From contig OZ271839.1 of the NCBI GenBank assembly GCA_965601825.1, positions 2,480,001 to 2,544,000 of the forward strand: 64,000 nucleotides of DNA, given 5' to 3'. The stretch comes from HXMU1420-13 sp965601825 (GTDB lineage Bacteria; Bacteroidota; Rhodothermia; Balneolales; Balneolaceae). Positions 26,129 to 36,796 of this stretch are shown piece by piece. The translations under genes and the position numbers were made by a program. Within the stretch, counting starts at the first letter, position 1. Every line of letters begins with the position of its first letter. Under the pieces are notes generated by a model. The model saw nothing but the letters and a program-made list of their open reading frames with translations, ran no database searches and was not told the origin of the DNA.

Positions 26129-27709
26129 TCAGAATCTAGGCAACATACTTTTAATCATTCCCCAAATACCTTTGGATGGTTTTCTTGCCTTCTTTTTCCT
26201 TTCTGATGCCTTATCAATCTTCTTTAATTCAACCTGCGGTTTTTGAGGTTCTCTCTTGGACTTATTCTTCTGCTGATTTTTTGGCTTAGCTTTCGATACA
26301 GCTTTTTTCTGTTGAGGTTGTTTTTGCTGTTTCTGAGCTTTCTTTTGAGGCTTGGATTCCTTCTGAGGTTTTTCCTTTTTTTCCTGAACAGGTTTTTCCG
26401 GCTTGTTTAATATTTCTATGATAAACTTACCATCCTCACCTTTACCCACCTTTATATTCTTCGTTTTACTAAAATCAGGTGTTATTTGTTCAATAGGTTG
26501 GTTTTTCTGTTCCTTAACTGAGCTTTTCTTCTTTGGCTGATTTTTTGCTCTCTTTGATGGCTCTTTTGCAGTATTGTTGGAATCAAGTTGATTTTCTAAG
26601 AGTGCATCCCCATCAATAATCTCTAAATCCTTCCCGACTTTGTCTCGGATAGGTTTAAATAACCTTAAGTCTTTTTTGCTTACAAGTGTTACAGCGATAC
26701 CGGTCTTGTCATACCGTCCGGTTCTTCCAATTCTGTGGATGTAGTCTTCAACTGCTTGAGGAACATCATAATTGATGATTAATGATACATCCGCAATATC
26801 GATTCCTCTTGCAAGTACATCAGTTGCTACAATGATTGGAACCTTACCATTCTTAAAGTCATTCAGTGCTTTTGTTCTTTCCGCCTGATCTCGATCTCCG
26901 TGAATGCTTGCAACAGAAATGCCTTTTTTAACTAGTAATCGCTCAAGTTGATCAGTTCCTCTTTTTGTTGCCGTAAATATGATGCTTGATGACCATTCCA
27001 GTTCATCAAGTAAATACTGTGTTAGTTTTAATTTTTCTCTTCCATCTACTTGATATGCTTTTTGATCAACGCTATTGGATGGTTTTGAAACCGCAATCTT
27101 GATGAGCTTAGGATTATTCATAATCTCTTTTGCGAGTTTTTGAATTTCCTTGGGCATAGTTGCAGAAAAAAGAAGTGTCTGGCGCTCTTTAGGTAACTTA
27201 TCAATAATATGATTTACATCAGGAAGGAAACCCATATCCAGCATCCTATCAGCTTCATCTAATACTAGAAATTTGATATGACTAAAGTCTATATCCAATA
27301 CTTTCATTTGATCGATCAGTCTACCGGGAGTAGCAACAATAATATTAACTCCGGCACGAATTGCTTCAGCTTGCTTTGCAAAATCCTCCCCTCCAATAAT
27401 AGTAGCAGAGCTGATTCCTGTATGATAACCCAATGCAAATATTTGTTCATCAATCTGCTGAGCTAACTCTCGGGTTGGAGACAATATCAATGTACTTGTA
27501 CCCTCAGCTGATTCTTCAAGAATGCGATTTAGAATAGGAATTACAAATGCACCCGTCTTACCTGTACCGGTTTGAGCAGCGCCCAGAACGTCATCACCTC
27601 TTAAAACTAATGGAATACTCTTTTCTTGAATTGGGGTAGGATCTTTAAAACCAATGTCCTGCAACCCTAAATGCAGCGTATCTTTTAGATCAAAATCTTT
27701 AAATGTCAA
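26129..27709 (-). CDS. DEAD-box ATP-dependent RNA helicase
   Basis: A 526-residue helicase. Motifs in order: Q motif GFKDPTPIQ, Walker A AQTGTGKT, PTRELAQQ, TPGRLID, DEADRMLD, SATMP, and the C-terminal core ATDVLARGID and HRIGRTGR. From about 375 a long Lys/Gln/Pro-rich disordered tail continues to the end (GMIKSMLPRF); this is typical of RhlE-like proteins that bind RNA non-specifically. Likely roles are ribosome assembly or mRNA turnover in the cold. A TATATTTG sequence at 27751-27744 on its strand could be a -7 element, though the spacing to the nearest TTG is long. Confidence 0.9.
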   Translation of the reverse strand: MTFKDFDLKDTLHLGLQDIGFKDPTPIQEKSIPLVLRGDDVLGAAQTGTGKTGAFVIPILNRILEESAEGTSTLILSPTRELAQQIDEQIFALGYHTGISSATIIGGEDFAKQAEAIRAGVNIIVATPGRLIDQMKVLDIDFSHIKFLVLDEADRMLDMGFLPDVNHIIDKLPKERQTLLFSATMPKEIQKLAKEIMNNPKLIKIAVSKPSNSVDQKAYQVDGREKLKLTQYLLDELEWSSSIIFTATKRGTDQLERLLVKKGISVASIHGDRDQAERTKALNDFKNGKVPIIVATDVLARGIDIADVSLIINYDVPQAVEDYIHRIGRTGRYDKTGIAVTLVSKKDLRLFKPIRDKVGKDLEIIDGDALLENQLDSNNTAKEPSKRAKNQPKKKSSVKEQKNQPIEQITPDFSKTKNIKVGKGEDGKFIIEILNKPEKPVQEKKEKPQKESKPQKKAQKQQKQPQQKKAVSKAKPKNQQKNKSKREPQKPQVELKKIDKASERKKKARKPSKGIWGMIKSMLPRF

Positions 27710-27831
27710 TGTATACCTGTGGTAATTTTATTTCTTCAAAAACCAAATATACACAGAACCTTTATAAAGTGTATTGCAATCCCAATTCTTCTATCTTTCT
27801 GCACTTAATTATAAAGAACTAAACTATCATC

Positions 27832-28527
27832 ATGAGGCTTTTAACTTTAAATACTATTCTTGTTTTAACAATAAGTTTTGGAATAAACTGTAATCAACAA
27901 AATGTTGATTATTCAACAGATCTAGATCTTAAATCACTAGCAGACAGCGCCAGCTACGTGGTTGGATTTCAAAATGGCTCAAGATTGCAAACTCTAGGAT
28001 TCGATGATGTTGCATTCGAAAAGTATGCAGCAGGATTTTTAGCAGGTATCGCTCAGGAAAACAGTAAAATTCCGGATAATGAGCTACAACCCATGTTTGT
28101 TCGGTTTAATGAATATATCAATGACCGAATGAAAACTGTGAATCAGCTTGAATCAGAAAAATTTCTATCAGAAAACCTGACCAAAGAAGGTGTTATTGAG
28201 ACCGAGAGTGGATTACAATACAAAGTAATTAGAGAAGGCGAAGGTGAAACCCCTACCCCTGAAAATACAGTTGTTGTTATGTATGAAGGCCGCCTAATTG
28301 ATGGAACCATATTTGATTCTAGTTATGATAGTAATGAACCTGCGACTTTTAGGTTAAATCAGGTAATTCGAGGCTGGATTGAAGGCATACAATTAATGAA
28401 TGTAGGTTCTGAATTTGAGTTTTATATACCAGCTAATTTAGGCTATGGTGATAATCCTAGACCTGGTGGTGTTATTCAACCTGGTGATGCATTAATCTTT
28501 AAAGTAGAACTACTAGAGATACAGTAA
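27832..28527 (+). CDS. FKBP-type peptidyl-prolyl isomerase, exported
   Basis: A 231-residue protein: N-terminal signal segment, a helical dimerisation region (about 35-125) as in FkpA/Mip, and an FKBP domain (about 140-231) with VVVMYEGRLIDGTIFDSS, VIRGWIEGIQLM, IPANLGYGD and ALIFKVELLEI. It should speed proline isomerisation during folding of exported proteins. A Cys at residue 20 might be lipidated, but the preceding GIN is not a good lipobox. Confidence 0.85.
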   Translation: MRLLTLNTILVLTISFGINCNQQNVDYSTDLDLKSLADSASYVVGFQNGSRLQTLGFDDVAFEKYAAGFLAGIAQENSKIPDNELQPMFVRFNEYINDRMKTVNQLESEKFLSENLTKEGVIETESGLQYKVIREGEGETPTPENTVVVMYEGRLIDGTIFDSSYDSNEPATFRLNQVIRGWIEGIQLMNVGSEFEFYIPANLGYGDNPRPGGVIQPGDALIFKVELLEIQ

Positions 28528-28599
28528 GTTAAATATTCTCTAACACTCATTAATAAGTTCTAAGTGTGTCTAATGTTTAAAACTGCAATATTAGGGAAG

Positions 28600-28706
28600 C
28601 CTCGAAAAAAGAAAGAAGGTTGGCTACCAACCAACCTCCCTTGAATACGTTGGCTTTTTCGGGGTACAGATTCCAGCTGTAGCATTAATTTGCTACAGCT
28701 TTTTTT
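28600..28706 (+). ncRNA. Candidate structured small RNA ending in a terminator
   Basis: The gap between the isomerase and recD is unusually structured on the plus strand. CCTCGAAAAA (28600-28609) can pair with TTTTTCGGGG (28655-28664, one G-U). Inside is a hairpin AGGTTGG/CCAACCT (28617-28623, 28631-28637). An alternative pairing of CCAAC with GTTGG (28649-28653) is also possible. A perfect terminator hairpin follows. This could be a stand-alone sRNA or a processed 3' end of the isomerase mRNA. I recognise no known family. Confidence 0.35.
28675..28706 (+). terminator. Strong rho-independent terminator
   Basis: AGCTGTAGCA and TGCTACAGCT form a perfect 10-bp stem with a six-base loop, then a run of T residues ending at 28706. 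It ends the isomerase transcript or the candidate RNA. Confidence 0.9.
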
Positions 28707-28737
28707 ATAAAATGTCTTTAAGAGAAGATTTCCCGAA

Positions 28738-30396
28738 TTAACCCAGTAGTATTTCTAGTTGTTTTACTAGTCCAGTCTTTCTTTTTGTCTTATTAGATAT
28801 ACAGTAGTTTAAAATTTGTTTACTTCCAACTACAAGAACACTTTTACGCGCTCTTGTTACAGCTGTATATAAAAGTTCTTTGGTTAGAAGCGGATTTAAC
28901 TGATCCGAAAGTATAATTGCAACATGATTAAACTCCGAACCCTGACTCTTATGAATGGTTATGCAATATCCTGGTTCATAATGATTCAAGATATCTTTTT
29001 TTACCACATTTTCATCTGTAAATAGGATTTCCCCTGTTGCTAGCTTGTAAGTACCCATTTCCCCATTTTGAACACCAATCTGATTGATATTTTTATTCGC
29101 CATTACAACACGTTTATCAAACCATTCTGTAGAAATTGGAACCCCTATTAGCTTCTTTAATTCTATTTCAACGTAGTTGTTCAGTGTGATACAACCTAGT
29201 TTGCCATTTCTAAGGACAGAAATAATTTGATAGTCACCGAATGAATTATCTTTCGAATTGAAATGAGGCTCAATTGCATACTTAACCAAGACCTGATTCA
29301 ATGAATCTGCAGTTAAATTAATCAAATCAACATCTTTGTATTTTTCAGATTCAAGAATATCAATTGCATTGTTTACATCCATAGAATTGATAGAATCTGC
29401 TAGTAGATTAATCCCGCTTTCTGAAGAGAATCTATGCCTTTTCTTTAATTTTATTATCGATTCAGAAAGAGCCGCAAACCTTGAATCATCTGTATCCAGA
29501 ACACTACAAATATCACCAAGAACAGAACCTGATTCTACTGAGGCAATTTGAAAAGGATCTCCAACAATGATAATCTTCGTCTTTTCTGAAACAGCATTTA
29601 TCATTGCATGCCATAGACTTAAATCCATCATCGAAGTTTCGTCTACAACTAGTAAATCAATGGTTATTGGATTCTTTCTATGGTATTTAAAATTACTTAT
29701 AAAGTTTGTAGCTCCCAGTAATTTATGAAGAGTTACCGCTATAATCGACGACTCTTTATCAGATAATGAATTGTTTAACCTCTGGGCAGCCTTGCCAGTC
29801 GGAGCAGCAATTTGAATGGAATAAGAATCACCAAATACTTTTCTGTGAGCTTCAATAATCTTGTTAACAGTAAAGGTCTTACCTGTTCCCGGTCCGCCTG
29901 TTATAAATAAAAGAGATCTCTTAAATGATTGATAAACTGCAGTTGCTTGTGGATCAGTGTTACTTGAAAAAATCTCACTATCAATTTTCGTTCTCTCTTC
30001 TTCCTTTAAATCAACTTCTTGAGATGTTCTTTCAATTATCCAATTTGCTAATTCAATTTCATTTTTAGCGTTTTTGTGATTGTATAAAAGCCCTTCAATC
30101 ATAGTAAATGGAACAAATTTACCAGGCTCTCCAACTAATTTAGATGTGTTGATTTCATCCTCAATTATAATTTTAGCTTTTATAGAGTAATTATTCACAA
30201 AATCATCCAGCATATCCTGATCCATTGCCACATGACTTTCTTTCGAATAATAATTTAAAGCCAAAAAAATGATTAGTTGATTTGAAGTGATATTTGGATC
30301 TAATCGAAGTAAAAAATTAGCAAATTGAACGTCCTGATCATTAAGTACCTGCTTATGATATAATTGATTTACTATTGAAGTAGGTGCAACCATCAA
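28738..30396 (-). CDS. recD: RecD-like exodeoxyribonuclease V alpha subunit
   Basis: A 552-residue superfamily 1 helicase. Walker A GGPGTGKT lies near 165-172, motif II is LVVDETSMMD, motif III GDPFQIASVESGSVLGD, and the C-terminal motif is YCITIHKSQGSEFNHV with LLYTAVTRARK. It is slightly shorter than the 600-residue E. coli protein. RecD is the fast 5'-3' motor of RecBCD, and chi recognition restrains the complex. It overlaps recB by four bases and is last in the recC-recB-recD group. Confidence 0.9.
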   Translation of the reverse strand: MMVAPTSIVNQLYHKQVLNDQDVQFANFLLRLDPNITSNQLIIFLALNYYSKESHVAMDQDMLDDFVNNYSIKAKIIIEDEINTSKLVGEPGKFVPFTMIEGLLYNHKNAKNEIELANWIIERTSQEVDLKEEERTKIDSEIFSSNTDPQATAVYQSFKRSLLFITGGPGTGKTFTVNKIIEAHRKVFGDSYSIQIAAPTGKAAQRLNNSLSDKESSIIAVTLHKLLGATNFISNFKYHRKNPITIDLLVVDETSMMDLSLWHAMINAVSEKTKIIIVGDPFQIASVESGSVLGDICSVLDTDDSRFAALSESIIKLKKRHRFSSESGINLLADSINSMDVNNAIDILESEKYKDVDLINLTADSLNQVLVKYAIEPHFNSKDNSFGDYQIISVLRNGKLGCITLNNYVEIELKKLIGVPISTEWFDKRVVMANKNINQIGVQNGEMGTYKLATGEILFTDENVVKKDILNHYEPGYCITIHKSQGSEFNHVAIILSDQLNPLLTKELLYTAVTRARKSVLVVGSKQILNYCISNKTKRKTGLVKQLEILLG

Positions 30397-33300
30397 TTAT
30401 GCGCCCCTTTCATTAAGTCATCTAGTTGTTTAATGATGCTATATTCAGGTTTATCAAAATAAACACCGGAACCGGGGATGTTTGGGTTTATTCCACGAAC
30501 AAATAAGTAAAATACTCCCCCAAAATTTTCTTTATAGTCAAAATTCGGGTCTTTCAATTGTATAAACCTCAAAAATGCAATCAGATAGATATGATACTGC
30601 AGATCATAATTGGAGTGTTGCACTTCCTGTTTAAGATTTTCTTCTGAATACGATTCAAAGGTATCTCCAAGATGATTTGATTTATAATCCAGGATGTAAT
30701 ACTTACCATCAAGCCTAAAGATCAAATCAATGAAGCCTTTCATAAAGCCTAATAAGTGAACTTTTTCTGAAGGCTTTGTTGATCCAATTAATGTGAATAC
30801 TTGATCCGTTTTTAAATGCGAGATTGGATAGAAAAACTCCATTTCAACCAGTCTATCAGCTTCGCTAATTCTCGAAAGTGAAACATTATCTCTTAGAGAA
30901 TGAGAAACGGAATCATTTATCAAATCGTAAATACATTTCTTCCATTTTTCATCGAAGCCAGTTTTTTCTATTATGGAATCAATTGTTGGTTGAAATGTTG
31001 TTGAATCACTGAAATTTATTCCTTCAAAGATTGCATGCAACAAATTCCCTGTTTCTTTTCCCTTGGGTAAACTAAATCTGTCTAAACTGACGATTTGCCC
31101 AATCTCATCTATCCTCGGATCCTCATCGAAATCAAAACCCCACCTCTCAATGGTAGAACTTGCTGAGGCTCCAGATGCAATTGACGAAAAACTATACTGT
31201 CGATTAAAAACGTGCAGATCTTCACGTCCTAAGTCTTTGGTAATGCTTGACTGATAATTTTCAGAACTCTGCAAGCTAATTTTCTTATTACCAAACTCAA
31301 TTCCTTTACGCAGGATTAGTTCATCATTATTTTCAAGTTGTGAATTTTCTTTGATCAGTTGATGAATCGCATCAAAGCCAGAATGATTTTTGATCTTTAT
31401 TCCCGCTTTATGATATACAAAACACATTTCTCTGGCACGGGTTAGTGCAACATATATCAAACGAATTTTTTCAGCTTCTTCTTCTGATTTGATTTTTTCT
31501 AATGCATCGTCGAATTGATCTGAATTCGAGTTTATATAACCTGATTGAGTATGACCATCTGAAACTACAGGGATTCTTGAAGTCTTGATTTTGAAGTCCC
31601 AAAGAAATGGACAAAAAACGACTGGATATTCCAGGCCTTTACTTGCGTGTAATGTTACAATTTGAATTAGCTGATCATCGCTTTCAAGTCGAATTAATTC
31701 TTCATCTGATGTATCAAACCCATCCTCATCTCGCTTGCTTCTGAAATATCTTAATACTGCAAACATAGACAATGAATCTTTCCTTTCAGCATTAATGAGA
31801 AGCTCTTTCAGATGCTTATAATCTGTTATAAACCTTTCTGGATTATTGTTTGAAACAATGTGTTTCAAAACATCAAATTGATTTTCCATCAGTGAAAACA
31901 TCGAACTGATCCCTTTTTTTTGCCAATTGGATTGTAGCTCAAAAAAAGAAGATTGAATCTGTGACCATTGATGCTCACTCTCATTTAGTGCAATAACATC
32001 CTGAGCATTGAATCCTAACATTTTTGTCAGCAATGCAGATTTGATATACCCTGTATTCGATGGATGCAATATAGCAGCTAAAACCCTGTAAAGATGATCA
32101 GCTAATAAAGTGTTAAATACAGATTCCTTGCTTCTGATGATACTTCTAAGACCATACTTCCATAAAGACTCCTGAACAGTTTGAGCATTTCTATGCGTAT
32201 CGACCAAAACAGAAATATTGTTCTGCTGTATTGCCTTTCCATTAACCTCAGTTCTATTTTCTAGAATCTTAACAATTTCACTTGATACGGATTTTGTGAT
32301 TTCTTCACGAATTTGGTGGACTGATTTTTCGTCCGTATCAAACCGGATCAAAGTTAAAGGTGCTACTGACTCACCATTTACAGTTAGCATAGAATCAGTT
32401 TTCTCCTCTGGGAATAGAGCAGGTTGAAAATCCAACCCAGATAATTGAAATGAATCCTCAACTCCATCAAAAAACGAATTAACAGCTTTAATCAGCTTAG
32501 AAGAAGAACGGTAATTATACCTTAGTGAATATCTTGACGATGTATCTGTTTCCCTTTTAGCTGCCAGATACGTTTTGATATCGGCACCTCTAAATCTATA
32601 AATAGCTTGTTTAGGATCCCCAATCATCACTAAACATGAGTTATGTTGATCCTTATAAATTGAATTGAAAATAGAATATTGAACATTATCAGTGTCCTGA
32701 AATTCATCGATGAAAGCCAATGGGAAACGATTGGCCAAGGATTTAGCAAGCGAATCAGATTTGTTTAAACCTTCCCGAACAGAGCTTAATAGATCCTGAT
32801 ACCACAAAACTCTTCGCTTTCTCTTTAAAGCGTTTACAATTTCACGAATTCGGGTTATTGCTTTTTCAATAAACCAGGTATTTACTCTATTCAGCTGTTC
32901 AAACTCAGCTATATAATTATCAACGTCTCGGAAAATGTTTAAATCCGGTTTTTCAAAGTCTTTTTTGATTCCTTGTTCCGGTAAATAACTTCCAAATTTG
33001 ATTAGACCTGGATATGTTTTTGGACATTCAAAGTCCTGAGTAATCCATAACTCAAATTCAGCAAGTAACTGTTCTTTATTTCGATATTTCGAGCCATTTA
33101 ATGCTTTCGAATTGAATATGCTTTTTATCTCATCTTCATCATTCTTAAAACTGTCTTTAAGTTTTTGATATTGACTTATGCAACTAGTGTAATTCGATTC
33201 CAAATCATCAGTATTAACATCTCCTATTTCAACATTGATGTCAGGATTCAGAATCAGTGGTTTAATTAGTTCAAGTAGTTTATCCGGTGACTGGTATTCA

Positions 33301-33833
33301 ATATTCAAATGATTTCTAGACCATTCTTCAAAATCACTTTTTATTTCACTTCTAAAGAACTCTTCTTCCCAAAATATGTCGGCAGCATCTTGAATGATTC
33401 CCTGATAATTCGATTCAAGTTCAAAATTTGATACAACTTCAAACTCTACACTTTTTTCTGAAAGCAGTTTTTGACAAAACCCATGAATAGTTGAAATAGC
33501 AGCTTCATCAAACTGAAAAAGGCAATTTTTAAGATGGGTTAAGGTTGAATTATCAACTTTCGTAGCCAGTTTCTTGATAAAATCATCTCCATCTGCACTG
33601 TTTTCAACATAATCTATAAGTTCACTTACCCTTTCTCTGAGTCTACTTTTTAGTTCAGAAGTCGCATCATTAGTAAAAGTAAGTACTAATATTTGAGTTG
33701 GTGATAGCCTTTTCTCAACTAAGGCACGAACATATAATGCGGCTATGTTATAGGTTTTACCGGTACCTGCTCCGGCTTCAACCAAATGATGCCCATTATA
33801 TTCAAAGTTGAATACATCTAGAACCGAACTCAT
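30393..33833 (-). CDS. recB: RecB-like exodeoxyribonuclease V beta subunit
   Basis: A 1,146-residue helicase-nuclease. The UvrD-like helicase begins with EAGAGTGKT near 16-24, then FTNDATSELKSRLRE, and motif II FIDEFQDTD with GDPKQAIYRFRGAD. Motifs V-VI include IVTLHASKGLEYPVVFCPFL and YVALTRARE. The C-terminal nuclease has LHAIFEG and, near 1035-1055, DLIFRLDGKYYILDYKSN with the PD-(D/E)xK Asp and Lys. It is the 3'-5' motor and the only nuclease of RecBCD, and loads RecA after chi. It overlaps recC by four bases. Confidence 0.92.
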   Translation of the reverse strand: MSSVLDVFNFEYNGHHLVEAGAGTGKTYNIAALYVRALVEKRLSPTQILVLTFTNDATSELKSRLRERVSELIDYVENSADGDDFIKKLATKVDNSTLTHLKNCLFQFDEAAISTIHGFCQKLLSEKSVEFEVVSNFELESNYQGIIQDAADIFWEEEFFRSEIKSDFEEWSRNHLNIEYQSPDKLLELIKPLILNPDINVEIGDVNTDDLESNYTSCISQYQKLKDSFKNDEDEIKSIFNSKALNGSKYRNKEQLLAEFELWITQDFECPKTYPGLIKFGSYLPEQGIKKDFEKPDLNIFRDVDNYIAEFEQLNRVNTWFIEKAITRIREIVNALKRKRRVLWYQDLLSSVREGLNKSDSLAKSLANRFPLAFIDEFQDTDNVQYSIFNSIYKDQHNSCLVMIGDPKQAIYRFRGADIKTYLAAKRETDTSSRYSLRYNYRSSSKLIKAVNSFFDGVEDSFQLSGLDFQPALFPEEKTDSMLTVNGESVAPLTLIRFDTDEKSVHQIREEITKSVSSEIVKILENRTEVNGKAIQQNNISVLVDTHRNAQTVQESLWKYGLRSIIRSKESVFNTLLADHLYRVLAAILHPSNTGYIKSALLTKMLGFNAQDVIALNESEHQWSQIQSSFFELQSNWQKKGISSMFSLMENQFDVLKHIVSNNNPERFITDYKHLKELLINAERKDSLSMFAVLRYFRSKRDEDGFDTSDEELIRLESDDQLIQIVTLHASKGLEYPVVFCPFLWDFKIKTSRIPVVSDGHTQSGYINSNSDQFDDALEKIKSEEEAEKIRLIYVALTRAREMCFVYHKAGIKIKNHSGFDAIHQLIKENSQLENNDELILRKGIEFGNKKISLQSSENYQSSITKDLGREDLHVFNRQYSFSSIASGASASSTIERWGFDFDEDPRIDEIGQIVSLDRFSLPKGKETGNLLHAIFEGINFSDSTTFQPTIDSIIEKTGFDEKWKKCIYDLINDSVSHSLRDNVSLSRISEADRLVEMEFFYPISHLKTDQVFTLIGSTKPSEKVHLLGFMKGFIDLIFRLDGKYYILDYKSNHLGDTFESYSEENLKQEVQHSNYDLQYHIYLIAFLRFIQLKDPNFDYKENFGGVFYLFVRGINPNIPGSGVYFDKPEYSIIKQLDDLMKGAHN

Positions 33834-36796
33834 AGGGATGTTTCCTCCAAATAATCAAGAATTGGGTTCCATATTAGTTTTGAAGCATCAGAAAAGTAAT
33901 CATTATCCCATGGAACACTGTCGCTCCAGATTAACCTGTTATAAAAATCAGCATTTTCTTTTCTACTGTATTCAGTTGATAACCAGGCTTTTTCAATTTC
34001 CTTCTGTTGTTTAATTGTATCGTTTTGGAAAGCTGCAACAGCTTTAGACAATGAAGGAATGCATGACCAATGATCCCTGGTAGTCAGTTCCTTTGTGAAG
34101 AGTTCAATTAATTGATTTAAATAAATTTCAGGTTGCTGAATTTGCTTAAATCTATATTCACAAAAATCTTGCTTATCGTTGTAGCCAATTAGTGTTGAGT
34201 TATTAAATGCCCGGAACTCATTACTTGCTATTAAATGATGAATCCAAAGTGATAGAAGGTCTTTTGGTTTTACCTTGCTGATTGTCCACACTACTCGATC
34301 ATTTTCATAAATATTAGAAATGATTCCGTTTAAATTGAAATTCGAAGTTGAGTAATCAATGTCAATTATTTCAGGCTCTGAATTTGTAAGAGTTTCTACT
34401 AAATCAACAATTTGCTGTATATCAGCATTTACTTCAGAGAATTGAGAAAAACCGGCTATACCTCTGGGAATAATACCTTTGATACTTCCATAGTTTTGAA
34501 AATTTTCAGAATTGACTGCATCTAAAGAGTATTGTAGTATTTCTTCTTTTAAAAAGTGCCTTTGTAATCCGTTTAAGACAAAGGATTCGCGATCAACGGG
34601 TTGAGATTCTTCAAAAACATTCTTTAAACCAACAATTCTAGTACAAAGATATTTACTAGGTTGGACAAAGAACTCAATAAACTCATGTAGTTGAATAGAT
34701 GAGTTTTGCTTGTGTTCTATTATTCCCTCGAAAGATTTCTCTGGATTAATATTAGTACGATTGATCAAGTCTGCTAATTCCGTTTCGCTATTCCGATAAA
34801 TTGGAAGCTCAGTGTTTTCCAGAGTTGAGAAACCGTGCAGCTTGTGGTGATAACGAGGTATTTCCGGATATGCATCACATAATTCAAGTACAAGTGGGGA
34901 TGGAAGTTTAGCTTGTTCTCCTTCACCGATATAACTCAAATGTAGATGTGACTTTGTAGATAAAAACCGCTCAATGAATAAGAGTTTATCATCCTCTTTT
35001 GTGATTCTATCACCTTTTTCGGGATATCGATTGATTAAATCAAAATCAGGTCGGAATGGATTTCTTGGAAAAACTCCTTCATTTAGTCCTAAAATAAAAA
35101 CTGATTTAAAAGGAATATTTCGATAAGGGATATATGAACTAACGGTGATGCCTGTGCCCTTTCTCGTTGAACTAGCACTTTGATCATCTATATGTCTTCT
35201 AATCCAATAACTAAAGACCTCAAATGAAATTAAAGCTCTACCTTCTGAGTATTCAATTTGCTTGATAAGACGATCAATTTTTGTATTAACAAGATCTGTA
35301 TCCGGTGTGACTTCTTTAATCCACTCAGAGATAAATCTAGCCCATTCAATAATCGTTTTTTGATCAGAAAGTAAACTCTTCAGTTGTTTAAGCCATTCAA
35401 CTACTGAAGATAATTTTGATATCAATTCAAGAGCATCCATTGTTGAACGAAGATCAAATGGAATTAACTGCTGATAGGTTTCATATTGGCCTTTATCCAT
35501 CAAAAATCCCAGGTATAACTGATCTAAACCTTTCTCTATACTAAAACTAGAATCAAGCTTTGTTAATCCCTGATGAATATTCATTTCAGCAAAAAGTTCA
35601 CTTATTGAAGTGATATCCATTTCACTGAATTTAAAGCGATTAGATAATAACTGATGTGAAAGTAGCTCAATAAAGTCGTTCACTTTCTCGCCGTTCAGAA
35701 AGAAATCAAATACTGAATGTATTGATTGGACAGTTGTATCACTTTGAATTGTACCGATAAAAACCGGTATGGATGGAAAATCACTATTTGAAGTAAACTC
35801 TTTTTCAATAACAGGTGCATAAGTTTCAAAATCCGGCACCATGATTAACACATCATCTGCTGATAAGTCAACACTATTATCAAACTGATTTAACAGCTCA
35901 TTTCTGAGTACTTGTATTTCTCTCTCAATATTATGGCATGAATGAAGGCTAACTGAGGGTAAAGTATTTCCATCTGTTACCTCTACACTAACACTGGATT
36001 TATGATGAGATTCATTCGCTAATAACTGCTGTACGTCAAACTTAGGTTTGGCCCATTGTAGAATTCTCGAATCATCTAATCTATTTTCATCAATACTCTG
36101 ATCAAACCAATAAATCTCCATTATTTCAGAGAGTATTTCAATAAACCCGTTAAATGGTTTAGACCAATGAGATAAACCAAAAATTGTAATCTTGTTAGGT
36201 AATCTAACTGTACCACTTTCAACTAACTTCTGAACTTGTTTGGCTAGATTGACTCTATCGGGTAAATCAGGATATAGTTTGCTGATATCTGACTTTACTT
36301 TCCTCCACAAATAAGCTTGCCACTCCTCTTGATCCCGCTTATTAATGACATCTTTTTCCCACTTAGTTAGCAAATCTGGTCGATACATCAGATAAAGATC
36401 AAAAACATCAGCAATACTTTCTGCTAAACTGATTTTAGCCAGCATATCATATGGTACCTGAAGCCCACGAGGCGCTAATTCAGACTGATTTGATACCAGT
36501 TCATCTAATATCCGTACTTCAAGAGCTGAACGATCAGTTGGTAACTCAATTGGAACCTCTTTTTTATAAAGTCGATAAATCTTCCAAATAAGCTCCGATG
36601 GATAAATAAATTCAACATTAGCTGAAATGCCATTTTCCTCACTGATTTTGGAGTGAATCCAATCCTGTGTCTCTTTGTTTTGAACAATAATCCAGTCTGA
36701 TTCGAATGGATCTGATGTAGAGTGTTTATTAGCAATCTGGTTTGCTAAATCTGATATAAGCTGGGATAGGTGTGATGCTTTTCGGTAGTGAATCAT
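33830..36796 (-). CDS. recC: RecC-like exodeoxyribonuclease V gamma subunit
   Basis: A 988-residue protein with the RecC pattern: an inactivated helicase at the N-terminus (VQNKETQDWIHSKI instead of Walker A) and TIFGLSHWSKPF. The middle part has GITVSSYIPYRNIPFKSVFILGLNEGVFPRNPFRPDFDL in broken, conserved segments. RecC holds the RecB/RecD motors together and scans for chi. The ATG at 36796 lies at the base of a long inverted repeat. It follows the parA and ribbon-helix-helix genes by 67 bases and is on the same strand. Confidence 0.88.
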   Translation of the reverse strand: MIHYRKASHLSQLISDLANQIANKHSTSDPFESDWIIVQNKETQDWIHSKISEENGISANVEFIYPSELIWKIYRLYKKEVPIELPTDRSALEVRILDELVSNQSELAPRGLQVPYDMLAKISLAESIADVFDLYLMYRPDLLTKWEKDVINKRDQEEWQAYLWRKVKSDISKLYPDLPDRVNLAKQVQKLVESGTVRLPNKITIFGLSHWSKPFNGFIEILSEIMEIYWFDQSIDENRLDDSRILQWAKPKFDVQQLLANESHHKSSVSVEVTDGNTLPSVSLHSCHNIEREIQVLRNELLNQFDNSVDLSADDVLIMVPDFETYAPVIEKEFTSNSDFPSIPVFIGTIQSDTTVQSIHSVFDFFLNGEKVNDFIELLSHQLLSNRFKFSEMDITSISELFAEMNIHQGLTKLDSSFSIEKGLDQLYLGFLMDKGQYETYQQLIPFDLRSTMDALELISKLSSVVEWLKQLKSLLSDQKTIIEWARFISEWIKEVTPDTDLVNTKIDRLIKQIEYSEGRALISFEVFSYWIRRHIDDQSASSTRKGTGITVSSYIPYRNIPFKSVFILGLNEGVFPRNPFRPDFDLINRYPEKGDRITKEDDKLLFIERFLSTKSHLHLSYIGEGEQAKLPSPLVLELCDAYPEIPRYHHKLHGFSTLENTELPIYRNSETELADLINRTNINPEKSFEGIIEHKQNSSIQLHEFIEFFVQPSKYLCTRIVGLKNVFEESQPVDRESFVLNGLQRHFLKEEILQYSLDAVNSENFQNYGSIKGIIPRGIAGFSQFSEVNADIQQIVDLVETLTNSEPEIIDIDYSTSNFNLNGIISNIYENDRVVWTISKVKPKDLLSLWIHHLIASNEFRAFNNSTLIGYNDKQDFCEYRFKQIQQPEIYLNQLIELFTKELTTRDHWSCIPSLSKAVAAFQNDTIKQQKEIEKAWLSTEYSRKENADFYNRLIWSDSVPWDNDYFSDASKLIWNPILDYLEETSL

